A program made the position numbers and the translations under genes. Below, piece by piece: positions 1 to 6,808 of a DNA stretch of 10,035 nucleotides. The notes under the pieces are model-generated. The model was not told where the DNA came from, ran no database searches, and saw only the letters and a list, made by a program, of their open reading frames with translations. Source of the DNA: Erysipelotrichaceae bacterium (GTDB lineage Bacteria > Bacillota_I > Bacilli_A > Erysipelotrichales > Erysipelotrichaceae); NCBI GenBank assembly GCA_016302195.1, contig JAEDOA010000052.1:1-10035 (forward strand), read 5' to 3'. Numbering within the stretch: the first letter of the stretch is position 1; each line of letters begins with the position of its first letter.

Positions 1-1
1 C

Positions 2-52
2 AAAGATGACGAAAGTCAATGGTTAACACAAATTCAAATACCTATTGAATAA
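2..52 (+). CDS. possible C-terminal end of a gene entering from the left edge
   Basis: Frame 2 on the plus strand is open from the window edge for 16 codons and stops with TAA at 50-52, ending in ...QIQIPIE. The other two plus frames stop within the first 24 bases. An ending of this kind resembles the last beta strand of GyrI-like effector-binding domains, but 16 residues are far too few to name a family. The insertion sequence begins about 47 bases downstream, so this gene was probably not interrupted by it. The call rests only on the open frame. Confidence 0.3.
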   Translation, partial: KDDESQWLTQIQIPIE

Positions 53-99
53 ATTGGGTTTGATACAAATTGTGTGGCCCCACAAAAAGATGTAGTCAT

Positions 100-121
100 A
101 TAGTGTGGTAACGCTTATGCA
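100..121 (+). repeat. left terminal inverted repeat of the IS
   Basis: ATAGTGTGGTA at 100-110, five unmatched bases, then TATGCA at 116-121. The right end has the same two blocks at the same offset in reverse orientation. A CAAATCGTGTG follows at 120-130. A similar CAAATTGTGTG occurs inside the right end (1530-1540) and also outside the element at 66-76. Confidence 0.7.
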
Positions 122-131
122 AATCGTGTGC

Positions 132-161
132 AAAAAGGTGTGATTTAAATCACACCTTTTT
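132..161 (-). terminator. palindromic terminator after the transposase gene
   Basis: This is a perfect 30-bp inverted repeat centred between 146 and 147. Its core arm is GGTGTGATTT, flanked by A and T runs. It starts 13 bases past the transposase stop and lies inside the IS. It can end transcription in both directions: T runs of five or six follow the stem on each strand. It would also shield the transposase from antisense transcription entering from the left. Confidence 0.75.
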
Positions 162-174
162 TGAGAATAAAAAC

Positions 175-1461
175 TTATAATTTTAAGGAAAAACCATCCT
201 TGTTAATACAATACATAATTCTTTTTTTCCTTCTTTCATGATTGCGAATGCCTTTGGTATTGTACATTAACTCAGAAATACGAGCATTCATACTCTCAGC
301 TATAGAACTATTGATTCTTCTTCCTTTATAAATAGTAAATGAGTTGATAATCTCATCTTTCCAATTCGCTAGTGCGGAAACAAAATCATAGAATTCAGGT
401 ATATTCGCTTTAATAAAGGAGTTGTATATAATAGGAAATTCATTTCTAGCTTGTTCAATAGAACTATTTCGATTAAAACTCATGTACTGTTCTTTTAGCT
501 GGTATGCATTAGATAATTGTGGTGAAATGGATAACATCAGTTGAAGAATATCATAGTAATTTAATTCACGTTTAAAGACTTTGTTATATTTCTTTTTATA
601 GTTGCAGTCCAAGTTAGAAGTAAATAGTAGATTTTTCCAGTATTTAAGTAGATAATATTCATTGGAGTTTTGACTATATGAATTCATAAGTCTAATTCTT
701 AATTTAGAGAGGCAATTATTTAGAAGCTGAATCACATGGAAAGGATCAACACAAATGATTGCCTTTTTAAAGTACTTTTTAGCGATAAGTTTGTAGGTAA
801 GATACATATCAATAGATACATAGTGAATGGAAAGTAGCTGACCACTAGAAACAAATTGATCAAAATACTTAGAAAGATATTCCTTTTTTCTAGATGGAAG
901 AGCATCAACAATTCTTTCGTTATAGAAATCATAGATTATACATGAATATTTAGATTTATAGTCATTATCTTTGGTATACACTTCATCGATGCATATAGTT
1001 TCAGGGAAGGCAACTTTAGAAATATGACAATATTTATCGAATATTCTCATAACAGATGTTTCTGATATGCCAGTAAGAGAAGCAACAGAACGAAAAGTAA
1101 GTTTACTATCAGTCAAAAGATTCATAACTTTAATAATTAGAGAATAAGAAATCGTATTGTTTGGGGGAGATAACTTGTTAACAATAGAGAAACTGTGGTT
1201 ACACTTTTTACATAGATAACGAGGAATACGAAGGTAAATACTAGAAGAACAAAACAAATCATTTGATACGGTTTGTTTTTTCTTATAATACCCTTTGAAC
1301 AGCTTATCAATACTACCACATATAGGACAAACGCTATTAGGCTTTTTCTTTAGAGTAACATAGTAGCTTAGTGAATTATCATCGTTAACTGAATTGACGC
1401 TATCTACTTCTTGGGCAGTAAGGTTAAGTAAACTAACTAAAATTTGATTTGAATTTGACAT
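175..1461 (-). CDS. ISL3-family transposase
   Basis: This 428-residue protein has the length and layout of ISL3 transposases. An N-terminal zinc-binding domain carries C45-P-I-C48 and C84-K-K-C87. A helix-turn-helix stretch follows at about 123-147. The catalytic core holds D159 in ICIDEV, acidic residues D218 (SIDMY) and D239 (VDPFHV), and E389 in SSIAESMNAR. The family's DDE triad should be D159, one of D218 or D239, and E389. The C-terminus is rich in R and K (RNHERRKKR). The ATG is supported by AGGAGG seven bases upstream, within a hairpin described separately. No frameshift or internal stop is visible, so the enzyme should be able to cut and rejoin the inverted repeats of its own element. 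Confidence 0.93.
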   Translation of the reverse strand: MSNSNQILVSLLNLTAQEVDSVNSVNDDNSLSYYVTLKKKPNSVCPICGSIDKLFKGYYKKKQTVSNDLFCSSSIYLRIPRYLCKKCNHSFSIVNKLSPPNNTISYSLIIKVMNLLTDSKLTFRSVASLTGISETSVMRIFDKYCHISKVAFPETICIDEVYTKDNDYKSKYSCIIYDFYNERIVDALPSRKKEYLSKYFDQFVSSGQLLSIHYVSIDMYLTYKLIAKKYFKKAIICVDPFHVIQLLNNCLSKLRIRLMNSYSQNSNEYYLLKYWKNLLFTSNLDCNYKKKYNKVFKRELNYYDILQLMLSISPQLSNAYQLKEQYMSFNRNSSIEQARNEFPIIYNSFIKANIPEFYDFVSALANWKDEIINSFTIYKGRRINSSIAESMNARISELMYNTKGIRNHERRKKRIMYCINKDGFSLKL

Positions 1462-1466
1462 ATAAA

Positions 1467-1500
1467 AACCTCCTAATAATTCAAATTATTTTATTAGGAG
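1467..1500 (-). promoter_or_regulatory. hairpin that hides the transposase ribosome binding site
   Basis: On the minus-strand RNA, CTCCTAATAA (1500-1491) pairs perfectly over 10 bp with TTATTAGGAG (1479-1470), with an 11-base loop. The 3' arm contains most of the ribosome binding site AGGAGG (1474-1469). Any transcript that includes the 5' arm would have its start site masked. The -10 box directly upstream predicts that the element's own transcript starts inside that arm and so escapes masking. Confidence 0.7.
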
Positions 1501-1506
1501 ATTATA
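1501..1506 (-). promoter_or_regulatory. -10 box of the transposase promoter
   Basis: The minus strand reads a perfect TATAAT at 1506-1501, inside the right end of the IS. The expected start of transcription is about 1494-1495. No convincing -35 lies 17 bases upstream; TTGCAG is present but 20 bases away. Promoter strength is therefore probably low, as is usual for transposases. Confidence 0.55.
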
Positions 1507-1538
1507 CGCTTTTTTGAAAATCGCTACTGCAAATTGTG

Positions 1539-1560
1539 TGCATATATACTACCACACTAT
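1539..1560 (-). repeat. right terminal inverted repeat of the IS
   Basis: Read on the minus strand from 1560: ATAGTGTGGTA, five unmatched bases, then TATGCA at 1544-1539. This mirrors the left end. Confidence 0.7.
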
Positions 1561-1562
1561 CT

Positions 1563-1604
1563 GCAGTTGAATTACCACAACCCCAGAAGTTGAAGTTATC
1601 TTGA
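1563..1604 (+). pseudogene. possible 3' remnant of a gene cut by the IS
   Basis: Just outside the IS the plus strand has an open frame of 13 codons (AVELPQPQKLKLS) ending in TGA at 1602-1604. A strong terminator begins at the next base. A stop codon abutting a terminator is what a real gene end looks like, so this may be the tail of a gene whose front was removed or displaced when the IS arrived. The left flank does not supply the missing front. The stretch is too short to name a family and may be chance. Confidence 0.3.
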
Positions 1605-1638
1605 AAAAAGTTTATTTCGGTTGTGAAATAAACTTTTT
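1605..1638. terminator. bidirectional terminator
   Basis: A perfect 14-bp stem, with arm AAAAAGTTTATTTC at 1605-1618 and its complement at 1625-1638, encloses a 6-base loop. T runs follow the stem on both strands. It can end a plus-strand gene stopping at 1604 and can also serve the minus-strand serine hydrolase, whose stop lies 186 bases away with no better terminator between them. Confidence 0.8.
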
Positions 1639-1823
1639 ATTTAGGATAAATGAATAAGTATTTCCTTGTTATTATCTTTTCTTGATTTGCTGATTAGTTT
1701 ATAATCAATTGTAATTATATAGAAAAAAATAATAGGAAAGATAAGACTATAATGTATTGTTTTAAGAAAAATCTCATATATAAGATGGTTGAGAAATTGT
1801 TTTGATATCCTGTGCTATGGATA

Positions 1824-3215
1824 CTATCGATATTTAACGATGGCTTTACCACTTGTAAAGTTACTTTCACATTCGCTGACTGAATAAGTAAGTGTCAAAT
1901 ACTCATAATCAAAATCGACTGTTATACTATATCTAGCAGGTAAATCGCTATTGCGATAACTAAACTGCAGTGTTGTGTCATTAATCCAGCCATGACATCC
2001 GTAGTTAATGCTTGGTATATAGCCTTCAGTTTTATCATTTCCGGTTAGTGCCCAGGAAAGTTTTGATAGTTCGATAAAATCCGAATCAAATTTGTGCCAT
2101 TTTCCCGCCTTGCTAGCAAATAGATATTTGTGATTGTCCTTGGTTAAATAAATATTTATTAGGTCATCTTCAATATTGAATTCAATTTTCTCAAATGAAG
2201 AATTATTTTGACAAATCAGTTCTTTATGATTGATAATATCGATTAATTCTTTGTTTTCAGTGCCTTTAGCAATCTCCTTTATTCTAAATTCTGACTGGAA
2301 AGTGTTACTTCTATCATTGTCAATAACATCAAATAAGCTGTCAAGAATTGGCTGAGAGCTGCCAGCCGCTGAAGTAACTGCTAGAACTAGCTGGTTTTCT
2401 GGATTAACAAGGCATAACTGGCCAAAAAGGCCACTTGCCCGATAACTGTTGTGAGTTGACATCCAGAATTGATAACCATAACCATTTACACTTTCGGATT
2501 TACTGTAAAATGGAATAGTATCAATTTGTTTATGGGTTGCCATTTCTATCCATTTTTCAGATACAATTTGTTTGCCATTATAGTAGCCCTTTTGCAGCAA
2601 TAATTGGCCAAATTTAGCTAAATCATTACAACTTAAATGCATACCCCAGCCACCAATGTTTCTATTTTGGTTATCTTGGTCGAAATAACATTGGCTAATT
2701 TCTAGTGGATTTAGGATATTTTCTTTTATAAAATGGAAGGTCGAAGTATGAGTAATAGTTTCAATTACAACCGATAGTAAGTAGCTTGATAAATTATAAT
2801 AGTGGAAGTGATCGCCATTTGGCCAGGATAAAGGTTTTCTAAGAATTACCTCAACCCAATCCTGTCCAAAAGGAATATAGGGTTGTTTATCATGGCCTAG
2901 CTGCATGGTTAATAATTCAGCAATGGTAATATTGCTGGAAGGATAATCTCTTAAATATTCATATTGCTTAAGATAATCAAGCAGCTTAGCTTTTAAATCT
3001 ATTAAGCCTCTATCATAGAGAATACCTATTGCCAGGGAAATAAATGATTTTGTGCAAGAATAAATTGTGTTTAATTCATCGGGATTATAGGGATAATAAC
3101 CTTTTGATAATATCGTTTTGCCGTTTTGTAGCAAAACGATATTGTGAATTTCCAGATTTTTATTCTCTAACTGATTGATAAAATAATTGATATGATATTG
3201 ATTTAATTCTTTCAT
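1824..3215 (-). CDS. serine hydrolase, beta-lactamase/PBP fold
   Basis: This 463-residue protein has the three active-site elements of the class C beta-lactamase-like family. S53-C-T-K56 is the SxxK nucleophile motif, Y139-Y-N141 the YxN motif, and A260-S-G262 (in YRASGLFGQ) stands where KTG or HxG is found. GGWGMHLSCNDLAKFGQ (about 188-204) is also typical. The family's catalytic domain covers about 1-300, leaving a C-terminal extension of about 160 residues, probably a beta-rich lid domain. No signal peptide or membrane helix is visible, so it is probably cytosolic. Such proteins include esterases, D-aminopeptidases and 6-aminohexanoate-dimer-hydrolase-like enzymes; the substrate cannot be read from sequence. 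The ATG follows AGAGGT. It has its own promoter just after the telA terminator, so it need not be co-transcribed with telA. Confidence 0.88.
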   Translation of the reverse strand: MKELNQYHINYFINQLENKNLEIHNIVLLQNGKTILSKGYYPYNPDELNTIYSCTKSFISLAIGILYDRGLIDLKAKLLDYLKQYEYLRDYPSSNITIAELLTMQLGHDKQPYIPFGQDWVEVILRKPLSWPNGDHFHYYNLSSYLLSVVIETITHTSTFHFIKENILNPLEISQCYFDQDNQNRNIGGWGMHLSCNDLAKFGQLLLQKGYYNGKQIVSEKWIEMATHKQIDTIPFYSKSESVNGYGYQFWMSTHNSYRASGLFGQLCLVNPENQLVLAVTSAAGSSQPILDSLFDVIDNDRSNTFQSEFRIKEIAKGTENKELIDIINHKELICQNNSSFEKIEFNIEDDLINIYLTKDNHKYLFASKAGKWHKFDSDFIELSKLSWALTGNDKTEGYIPSINYGCHGWINDTTLQFSYRNSDLPARYSITVDFDYEYLTLTYSVSECESNFTSGKAIVKYR

Positions 3216-3237
3216 ATTAAACCTCTTTCCTAATACT

Positions 3238-3246
3238 ATTATAGCA
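3238..3246 (-). promoter_or_regulatory. extended -10 promoter of the serine hydrolase
   Basis: The minus strand reads TGCTATAAT, a perfect extended -10. It lies directly after the T tract of the telA terminator. The predicted start near 3231 gives a leader of about 16 bases containing the ribosome binding site. There is no good -35, which an extended -10 can do without. The upstream half of the promoter coincides with the terminator stem. Confidence 0.6.
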
Positions 3247-3247
3247 A

Positions 3248-3271
3248 AAAAGCCTGTCTAAGCAGGCTTTT
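3248..3271 (-). terminator. terminator of the TelA-family gene
   Basis: The stem arms are AAAAGCCTG (3248-3256) and CAGGCTTTT (3263-3271), with a 6-base loop. On the minus strand six T's follow. The TAA stop of the gene (3272-3270) overlaps the first bases of the stem, so the terminator is as close to the coding region as it can be. Confidence 0.85.
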
Positions 3272-4430
3272 AGTGAACTTCGTTTTTGATTTCCAATAAT
3301 TTCTCTTTTAGTTCGTTTTCTAACTTACGTAACTCAACTTCAGCTGCATTACGTTTTTCTCTTCCTTCAGATTGAATCTTTAATACTTCGTCTAAAGTTT
3401 CTATCAATGCTTTGTTAGTTTGTTGTAATGTTTCAATTTCAACAATTGAACGTTCAGAAGCTTTAGCTGTTTCGATTGTACCTTGTTTTAATGCTTCAGC
3501 GTTCTTCTTTAATAAGTCGTTAGTCATCTTGTCAACAGCAGCTTCAGCATCAATAGCATCCTGGGCATGGGTTAAACCTAAAGCGATTACCATCTGAGAC
3601 TTCCATAAAGGAATAGTATTTACCAAAGTAGATTGAATTTTTTCGGCCATGATTGTATCGTTGTTTTGAATTAAACGAATTTGTGGAGACATTTGAACAG
3701 CAACCATTCTTGTCATTTCTAAATCATGTAGTTTCTTTTCAAAACGGTTAACTAGTTGAGCATAGTCATTTGCCTTTTGAGCATCTTCAGTTGTGCCTGT
3801 TTCTTGAGCTATTTTTTTAAGCTGTGGCAATTCTACTTCAACAGCGTGTTTTAATTTCTTTTTGCCTGCAGCAATATACATTGTTAATTCTTTTTTGTTT
3901 GTCTCATTTTTTGCATATAATTCATCTAAAACCGCAATATCCTTCAACAATTGGATTTGATTGTCTTCTAGAATTCCGCAAATTTTTTCAACGTTAACAT
4001 TTGCCTTTTCATATTTAACTCTTAAGTTATCTATTTTGTTTCCTGCTTTTTTGAAAAAGCCAAGAAAGCCTTTAGACTCTTCTTCAACATCAAAGCCTTT
4101 AAGTTCGGTAACAAGATCTGCTATCATATTGCCTATCTGACCTAAGTCTTTAGTTTTCATATTTTCCAATGTCTTATCAGAGAAATCAGAAATCTTGTTT
4201 TGAGCAGTTGAACCATAACTCATGATGATATTTGTATCACTGATATCTATTTTTTCAGAGAAGTCATCAATCATCTTTAATTCTTCGTCTGAAAAGACTG
4301 ACATATCTAATTCGGTTTTAACAGGTTTTTCATCTTCAACTTTTTCTGTTGTCTCTGCAGTGTTATTCTCTTCTGGTTTTTCCAGGGTTAAAACGATTTT
4401 TTCTTCTTCCATTTTGGTTTTATCCTCCAT
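3270..4430 (-). CDS. TelA-family protein (toxic anion resistance family)
   Basis: This 386-residue soluble protein belongs to the TelA/KlaA family, first linked to tellurite resistance on plasmids and widespread in Bacillota, where its role is thought to be in envelope stress but is not settled. The hallmark is the stretch around D258 (RLIQNNDTIMAEKIQ) followed by NTIPLWKSQMVIALGL. GFLGFFKKAGNKI near residue 120 is also typical. Residues 1-40 are acidic, low-complexity and probably disordered. Most of the rest is charged alpha helix likely to form coiled coils, ending in a KR/E-rich helix. No membrane segment is seen. The start is ATG with GGAG six bases upstream; an internal ATG at codon 7 is also preceded by GGAGG. 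The usual partner gene xpaC is not next to it here. It is transcribed divergently from pepF. Confidence 0.92.
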   Translation of the reverse strand: MEDKTKMEEEKIVLTLEKPEENNTAETTEKVEDEKPVKTELDMSVFSDEELKMIDDFSEKIDISDTNIIMSYGSTAQNKISDFSDKTLENMKTKDLGQIGNMIADLVTELKGFDVEEESKGFLGFFKKAGNKIDNLRVKYEKANVNVEKICGILEDNQIQLLKDIAVLDELYAKNETNKKELTMYIAAGKKKLKHAVEVELPQLKKIAQETGTTEDAQKANDYAQLVNRFEKKLHDLEMTRMVAVQMSPQIRLIQNNDTIMAEKIQSTLVNTIPLWKSQMVIALGLTHAQDAIDAEAAVDKMTNDLLKKNAEALKQGTIETAKASERSIVEIETLQQTNKALIETLDEVLKIQSEGREKRNAAEVELRKLENELKEKLLEIKNEVH

Positions 4431-4477
4431 ATTCTCCTTTTATTATAACAAACTTAAGAAAGTTTTAGGTAAAAAAG

Positions 4478-4486
4478 TGGTAAAAT
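4478..4486 (+). promoter_or_regulatory. probable extended -10 promoter of pepF
   Basis: TGGTAAAAT is an extended -10 with one mismatch in the hexamer. It predicts a start near 4493 and a leader of about 25 bases holding AGGAGG at 4505-4510. No -35 is recognisable. The 87-bp divergent gap must also hold the telA promoter, which I could not place. Confidence 0.45.
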
Positions 4487-4517
4487 AATAAGCGAGATGT
4501 TTGTAGGAGGATAAATC

Positions 4518-6311
4518 ATGGAAGTTAAAGAACGTAGTGAAATACAACAACAATATAAATGGGACTTAACAAGTTTATTTGAAAGCGATGAAAAATGGGA
4601 AGAAAAACTTGCCAGCTTAAAGGGACAACAACAGGTTGCCTTATCATATCAGGGAAAACTTGATAATGCTCAAACTATTTATCAATATCTAAAATGGGAT
4701 TATTCTATTACTAGTGATCTAAGTGATTTGTTTTGTTATGCTTCGCTTCGTCATAGTGAAGATACCAGAGATTCAAATGCCACTTCAATGTATTCAAGAA
4801 TTTATAGCTTGTATGTGGAGATTTCATCAGCAAGTGCTTTTGCTAGACCTGAGATTCTTTCTTTGGATGATGATAAATTAAAAGCAATCATTGAAGATGA
4901 TCAACTAAAGGATTACAGATTCATGCTTGAGGATTTATATAGAGAGAAGAAACACACTTTATCTGCCAAAGAGGAAATAGTAATCAGCTCTTTTGGAGAA
5001 TCGTTTGCGGCTGCATCGGAAATTTCAGAAAGCTTAAGAGATAGTGATTTGACTTTTGATGACATCACAGATGGCGAAGGAAAAAAGTATCCATTAAGTG
5101 AATCTAGTTATATTCATTATCAAATGAGTGATGATAGAACACTAAGAAAGAGTGCTTTTGAGTCATATTATAAAACCTATAAGCAACATATCCATACTTT
5201 CGCAAGCGCATATAGAGCTCAGGTTAAAACAGCTGTAACTGAAGCAAGATTAAGAGGATATGGTTCATCTAGAGAAATGTCATTATCAAAGAATAATATT
5301 CCATTAAGCGTTTACGACAATTTAATCGAATCAGTTCATAGACATTTGAATTTGATGTATCGCTATTTAGCTATTAGAAAGAAGTTGCTGTCTGTTGATG
5401 AATTACATTATTATGATGTTTATGCTCCTTTATCAAAGGGAAGCAATAAGCAATATACTTATAAACAGGCCCAACAGATGGTATTAGAGGCAGTTAGTCC
5501 ATTAGGCAAAGAATATCAGAAGAAGGTTCAGCAGGCCTTTGATGAAAAATGGGTAGATGTATATCCTAATGTAGGTAAGTCAAATGGAGCTTACTCTTCA
5601 GGAACATATCATTCCAACCCATATATTATGATGAACTTCAATGGCTCACTTGACAGCGTATCAACACTTGCTCATGAGATGGGTCATTCCTTACATACTT
5701 ACTTAACAAATAGCCATCAACCAGTACAGTATAGTGATTATTCATTATTTGTTGCAGAAGTTGCTTCAACTGTTAATGAAAATTTATTAATTGATCAATT
5801 ATTACAAAATTGTAATGATCCAAGAGAAAGACTGGCTCTTTTAAATGAATATTTGGAAGGATTTAAGGGAACTGTGTATCGTCAAACAATGTTTGCTGAA
5901 TTTGAAATGAAGGCTCATCAGATGGCTCAGCAAGGGCAATCACTAGATTGTGATAGTTTATCCGAAGTATATGAAAACTTAATAAAGCTTTATTTTGGCG
6001 ATGAACTGGTAATTGATCCAGAAGTTAAGTATGAATGGGCAAGAATACCTCATTTCTTTAATCCGTTTTATGTTTATGTATATGCTACTGGATATACTAG
6101 TGCAGTAGCCATTAAAGAAGGTATCTTAAAGCAGGGTCAAAGCGCAGTTGATCGTTATCTGCAATTCTTATCAATGGGTTCAAGTGATTATCCGCTTAAT
6201 GAATTAAAGCATGCAGGTGTTGATTTAACTAGTAGTGAATCAATTGATAGAGCATTTGAGAAGCTTGAAGAAATCTTAGATGATGCAGAAAAGACCATCG
6301 AATTATTATAA
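4518..6311 (+). CDS. pepF: oligoendopeptidase F, M3B zinc metallopeptidase
   Basis: This 597-residue protein has the standard length of PepF. The zinc and catalytic motif H386-E-M-G-H390 lies in LAHEMGHSLHTYL, and the third zinc ligand is E414 in FVAEVASTVNE. The surrounding NPYIMMNFNGS and the C-terminal PHFFNPFYVYVYATGYTS stretch are characteristic of the M3B group. The enzyme cleaves peptides of roughly 7-17 residues in the cytoplasm and takes part in peptide recycling and nitrogen supply. There is no signal peptide. The ATG is set by AGGAGG with a 7-base gap. It is a single-gene unit with its own promoter and a strong terminator. Nothing unusual is seen in its sequence. Confidence 0.96.
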   Translation: MEVKERSEIQQQYKWDLTSLFESDEKWEEKLASLKGQQQVALSYQGKLDNAQTIYQYLKWDYSITSDLSDLFCYASLRHSEDTRDSNATSMYSRIYSLYVEISSASAFARPEILSLDDDKLKAIIEDDQLKDYRFMLEDLYREKKHTLSAKEEIVISSFGESFAAASEISESLRDSDLTFDDITDGEGKKYPLSESSYIHYQMSDDRTLRKSAFESYYKTYKQHIHTFASAYRAQVKTAVTEARLRGYGSSREMSLSKNNIPLSVYDNLIESVHRHLNLMYRYLAIRKKLLSVDELHYYDVYAPLSKGSNKQYTYKQAQQMVLEAVSPLGKEYQKKVQQAFDEKWVDVYPNVGKSNGAYSSGTYHSNPYIMMNFNGSLDSVSTLAHEMGHSLHTYLTNSHQPVQYSDYSLFVAEVASTVNENLLIDQLLQNCNDPRERLALLNEYLEGFKGTVYRQTMFAEFEMKAHQMAQQGQSLDCDSLSEVYENLIKLYFGDELVIDPEVKYEWARIPHFFNPFYVYVYATGYTSAVAIKEGILKQGQSAVDRYLQFLSMGSSDYPLNELKHAGVDLTSSESIDRAFEKLEEILDDAEKTIELL

Positions 6312-6372
6312 TATAAAATGATTAATTCTATTGGCTGACAGATGTAAGAGATAAAATAAATCATGCAAAATG

Positions 6373-6416
6373 AAAACCTCATCCAAGAGTTTATAGCTCA
6401 AGGCTGAGGTTTTTTT
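6373..6416. terminator. strong terminator of pepF, shared with the converging small gene
   Basis: Outer stem AAAACCTCA (6373-6381) pairs with TGAGGTTTT (6405-6413) over nine perfect base pairs. Inner CC/GG and GAG/CTC pairs extend it. Seven T's follow on the plus strand. On the minus strand the stop codon of the broken small membrane protein lies inside the structure (6400-6398) and four T's follow the stem, so it may work in both directions. Confidence 0.85.
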
Positions 6417-6634
6417 CTGTAACTCCATTTTATAACTAAAAGAAAAAGCATTACAAATAATATAGATAATGAAATTACGACTGTAGTTAAAGTTTGTAAA
6501 CAATGCGTTAAATAAGTGCAATCTAATAGTCCATTATAAATGATTACAATTACTAGAATGAACAACGCAATAAGCATAAAGAAGAAGCGATAGCGAAAGC
6601 TTCAATTGATATTTTTCCTTTTTTTCACCTTCAT
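6398..6634 (-). pseudogene. small two-helix membrane protein gene broken by a TGA
   Basis: Read from ATG at 6634, the minus strand encodes MKVKKRKNIN, then TGA (6604-6602), then continues open for 67 codons to a TGA at 6400-6398. The full frame is 79 codons before the final stop, counting the internal TGA. The part after the first TGA holds two clear membrane helices: FFFMLIALFILVIVII and VVISLSILFVMLFLLVI. They are bounded by basic ends (KVKKRK before, KWSYRKK after), which predicts a hairpin with both ends in the cytoplasm. Replacing the TGA by TGG would give a natural aromatic flank, NINWSFRYRF. A 59-residue product could start at the internal ATG (6577), but no ribosome binding site precedes either ATG. 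The frame closes in the pepF terminator, as a real converging gene would. Family unknown. A frameshift from the neighbouring frame is an alternative explanation. Confidence 0.5.
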
Positions 6635-6663
6635 TTTTATGATGCAGAATTTAAATTTGAAGT

Positions 6664-6713
6664 AATCACTAATAAAAGCGTGAGCATTTTATCAAACCAA
6701 TTAGAGTTTTTTT
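6664..6713 (+). repeat. hairpin element, degraded copy upstream of ATPase 1
   Basis: The 3' part, ATCAAACCAATTAGAG followed by T's (6691-6713), matches the intact copy near the right edge at 19 of 22 positions. The first 10 bases (6664-6673) match at 7 of 10. The centre is two bases longer and has diverged. Only part of the stem survives (CTAAT with ATTAG). It lies about 35 bp before the first TTGCGT motif, the same distance as in the second unit. Confidence 0.55.
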
Positions 6714-6715
6714 CT

Positions 6716-6740
6716 ATATCACCTTACACAATTGTTACAT
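6716..6740 (+). repeat. 25-bp leader sequence, copy 1
   Basis: It begins ATATCACCTTACAC and matches 9871-9895 without gaps at 20 of 25 positions. It lies between the degraded hairpin element and the first TTGCGT motif. Function unknown. Confidence 0.45.
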
Positions 6741-6741
6741 C

Positions 6742-6761
6742 TTGCGTTTTTTAGTGTATTA
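6742..6761 (+). repeat. TTGCGT motif, copy 1 of 3 before ATPase 1
   Basis: TTGCGTTTTTTAGTGTATTA differs from copy 2 at one of 20 positions and starts 34 bp before it. Taken as a -35, it would pair with TATTAC after 18 bases, so it could be part of a second, upstream promoter. Confidence 0.7.
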
Positions 6762-6775
6762 GCCATATTACTACC

Positions 6776-6795
6776 TTGCGTTTTTTAGTATATTA
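6776..6795 (+). repeat. TTGCGT motif, copy 2 of 3 before ATPase 1
   Basis: TTGCGTTTTTTAGTATATTA, starting 34 bp after copy 1. Its TTGCGT also serves as the -35 of the best promoter in this leader, so a protein bound here would compete with RNA polymerase. Confidence 0.7.
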
Positions 6796-6804
6796 TGTTA
6801 AGAT
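6776..6804 (+). promoter_or_regulatory. promoter of ATPase 1
   Basis: -35 TTGCGT (6776-6781), a 17-base spacer and -10 TAAGAT (6799-6804) preceded by TGT, which makes an extended -10. The predicted start is near 6811, within repeat copy 3, giving a leader of about 27 bases with the ribosome binding site AGGTGG at 6825-6830. Confidence 0.6.
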
Positions 6805-6808
6805 AAAT

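Larger units (their letters stand above)
100..1560 (-). mobile_element. ISL3-family insertion sequence, apparently complete
   Basis: A single full-length transposase gene lies between imperfect terminal inverted repeats. Both ends start with the 11-mer ATAGTGTGGTA (100-110, and 1550-1560 read in reverse). After a 5-base unmatched gap both continue with TATGCA, at 116-121 and 1539-1544. A looser match follows and ends in TGCA. The resulting element is about 1.46 kb, a normal size for ISL3. The first bases outside (92-99 and 1561-1568) do not form the 8-bp direct repeat expected for this family. Shifting by one base gives only a 5-of-8 resemblance (91-98 against 1562-1569). The exact outer boundary is therefore uncertain by a base or two. 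The transposase is intact, so the element may still be active. Confidence 0.8.

Noticed and set aside
1650..1800. Short plus-strand frame beginning MNKYFLVIIFS behind AGGAT, and an open stretch after its stops.
   Set aside because: Two stops fall within the first 16 codons and the rest is AT-rich without recognisable protein character. Chance frames of this size are expected.
4442..4447. TATAAT on the minus strand as the -10 of the TelA-family gene.
   Set aside because: It is only 11 bases from the ATG. The transcript would start inside the ribosome binding site and lose part of it, so this is unlikely to be the working promoter.
3412..4488. Plus-strand open frames opposite the TelA-family gene (3412-3597 and 4222-4488).
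   Set aside because: They are antisense shadows of a well-supported gene. Their serine-rich and hydrophobic composition is the complement of Glu/Lys-rich codons.
6188..6521. Minus-strand frames of 64 and 71 codons at the end of pepF and past it (6188-6382 and 6306-6521).
   Set aside because: The first is antisense to the conserved PepF C-terminus. The second overlaps the terminator and the better-supported membrane protein frame and lacks a ribosome binding site.
6602..6604. TGA read as tryptophan throughout, as in Mollicutes.
   Set aside because: All full-length genes here translate without internal TGA under the standard code and use TGG for Trp. A single TGA in one small gene is better explained by a mutation.
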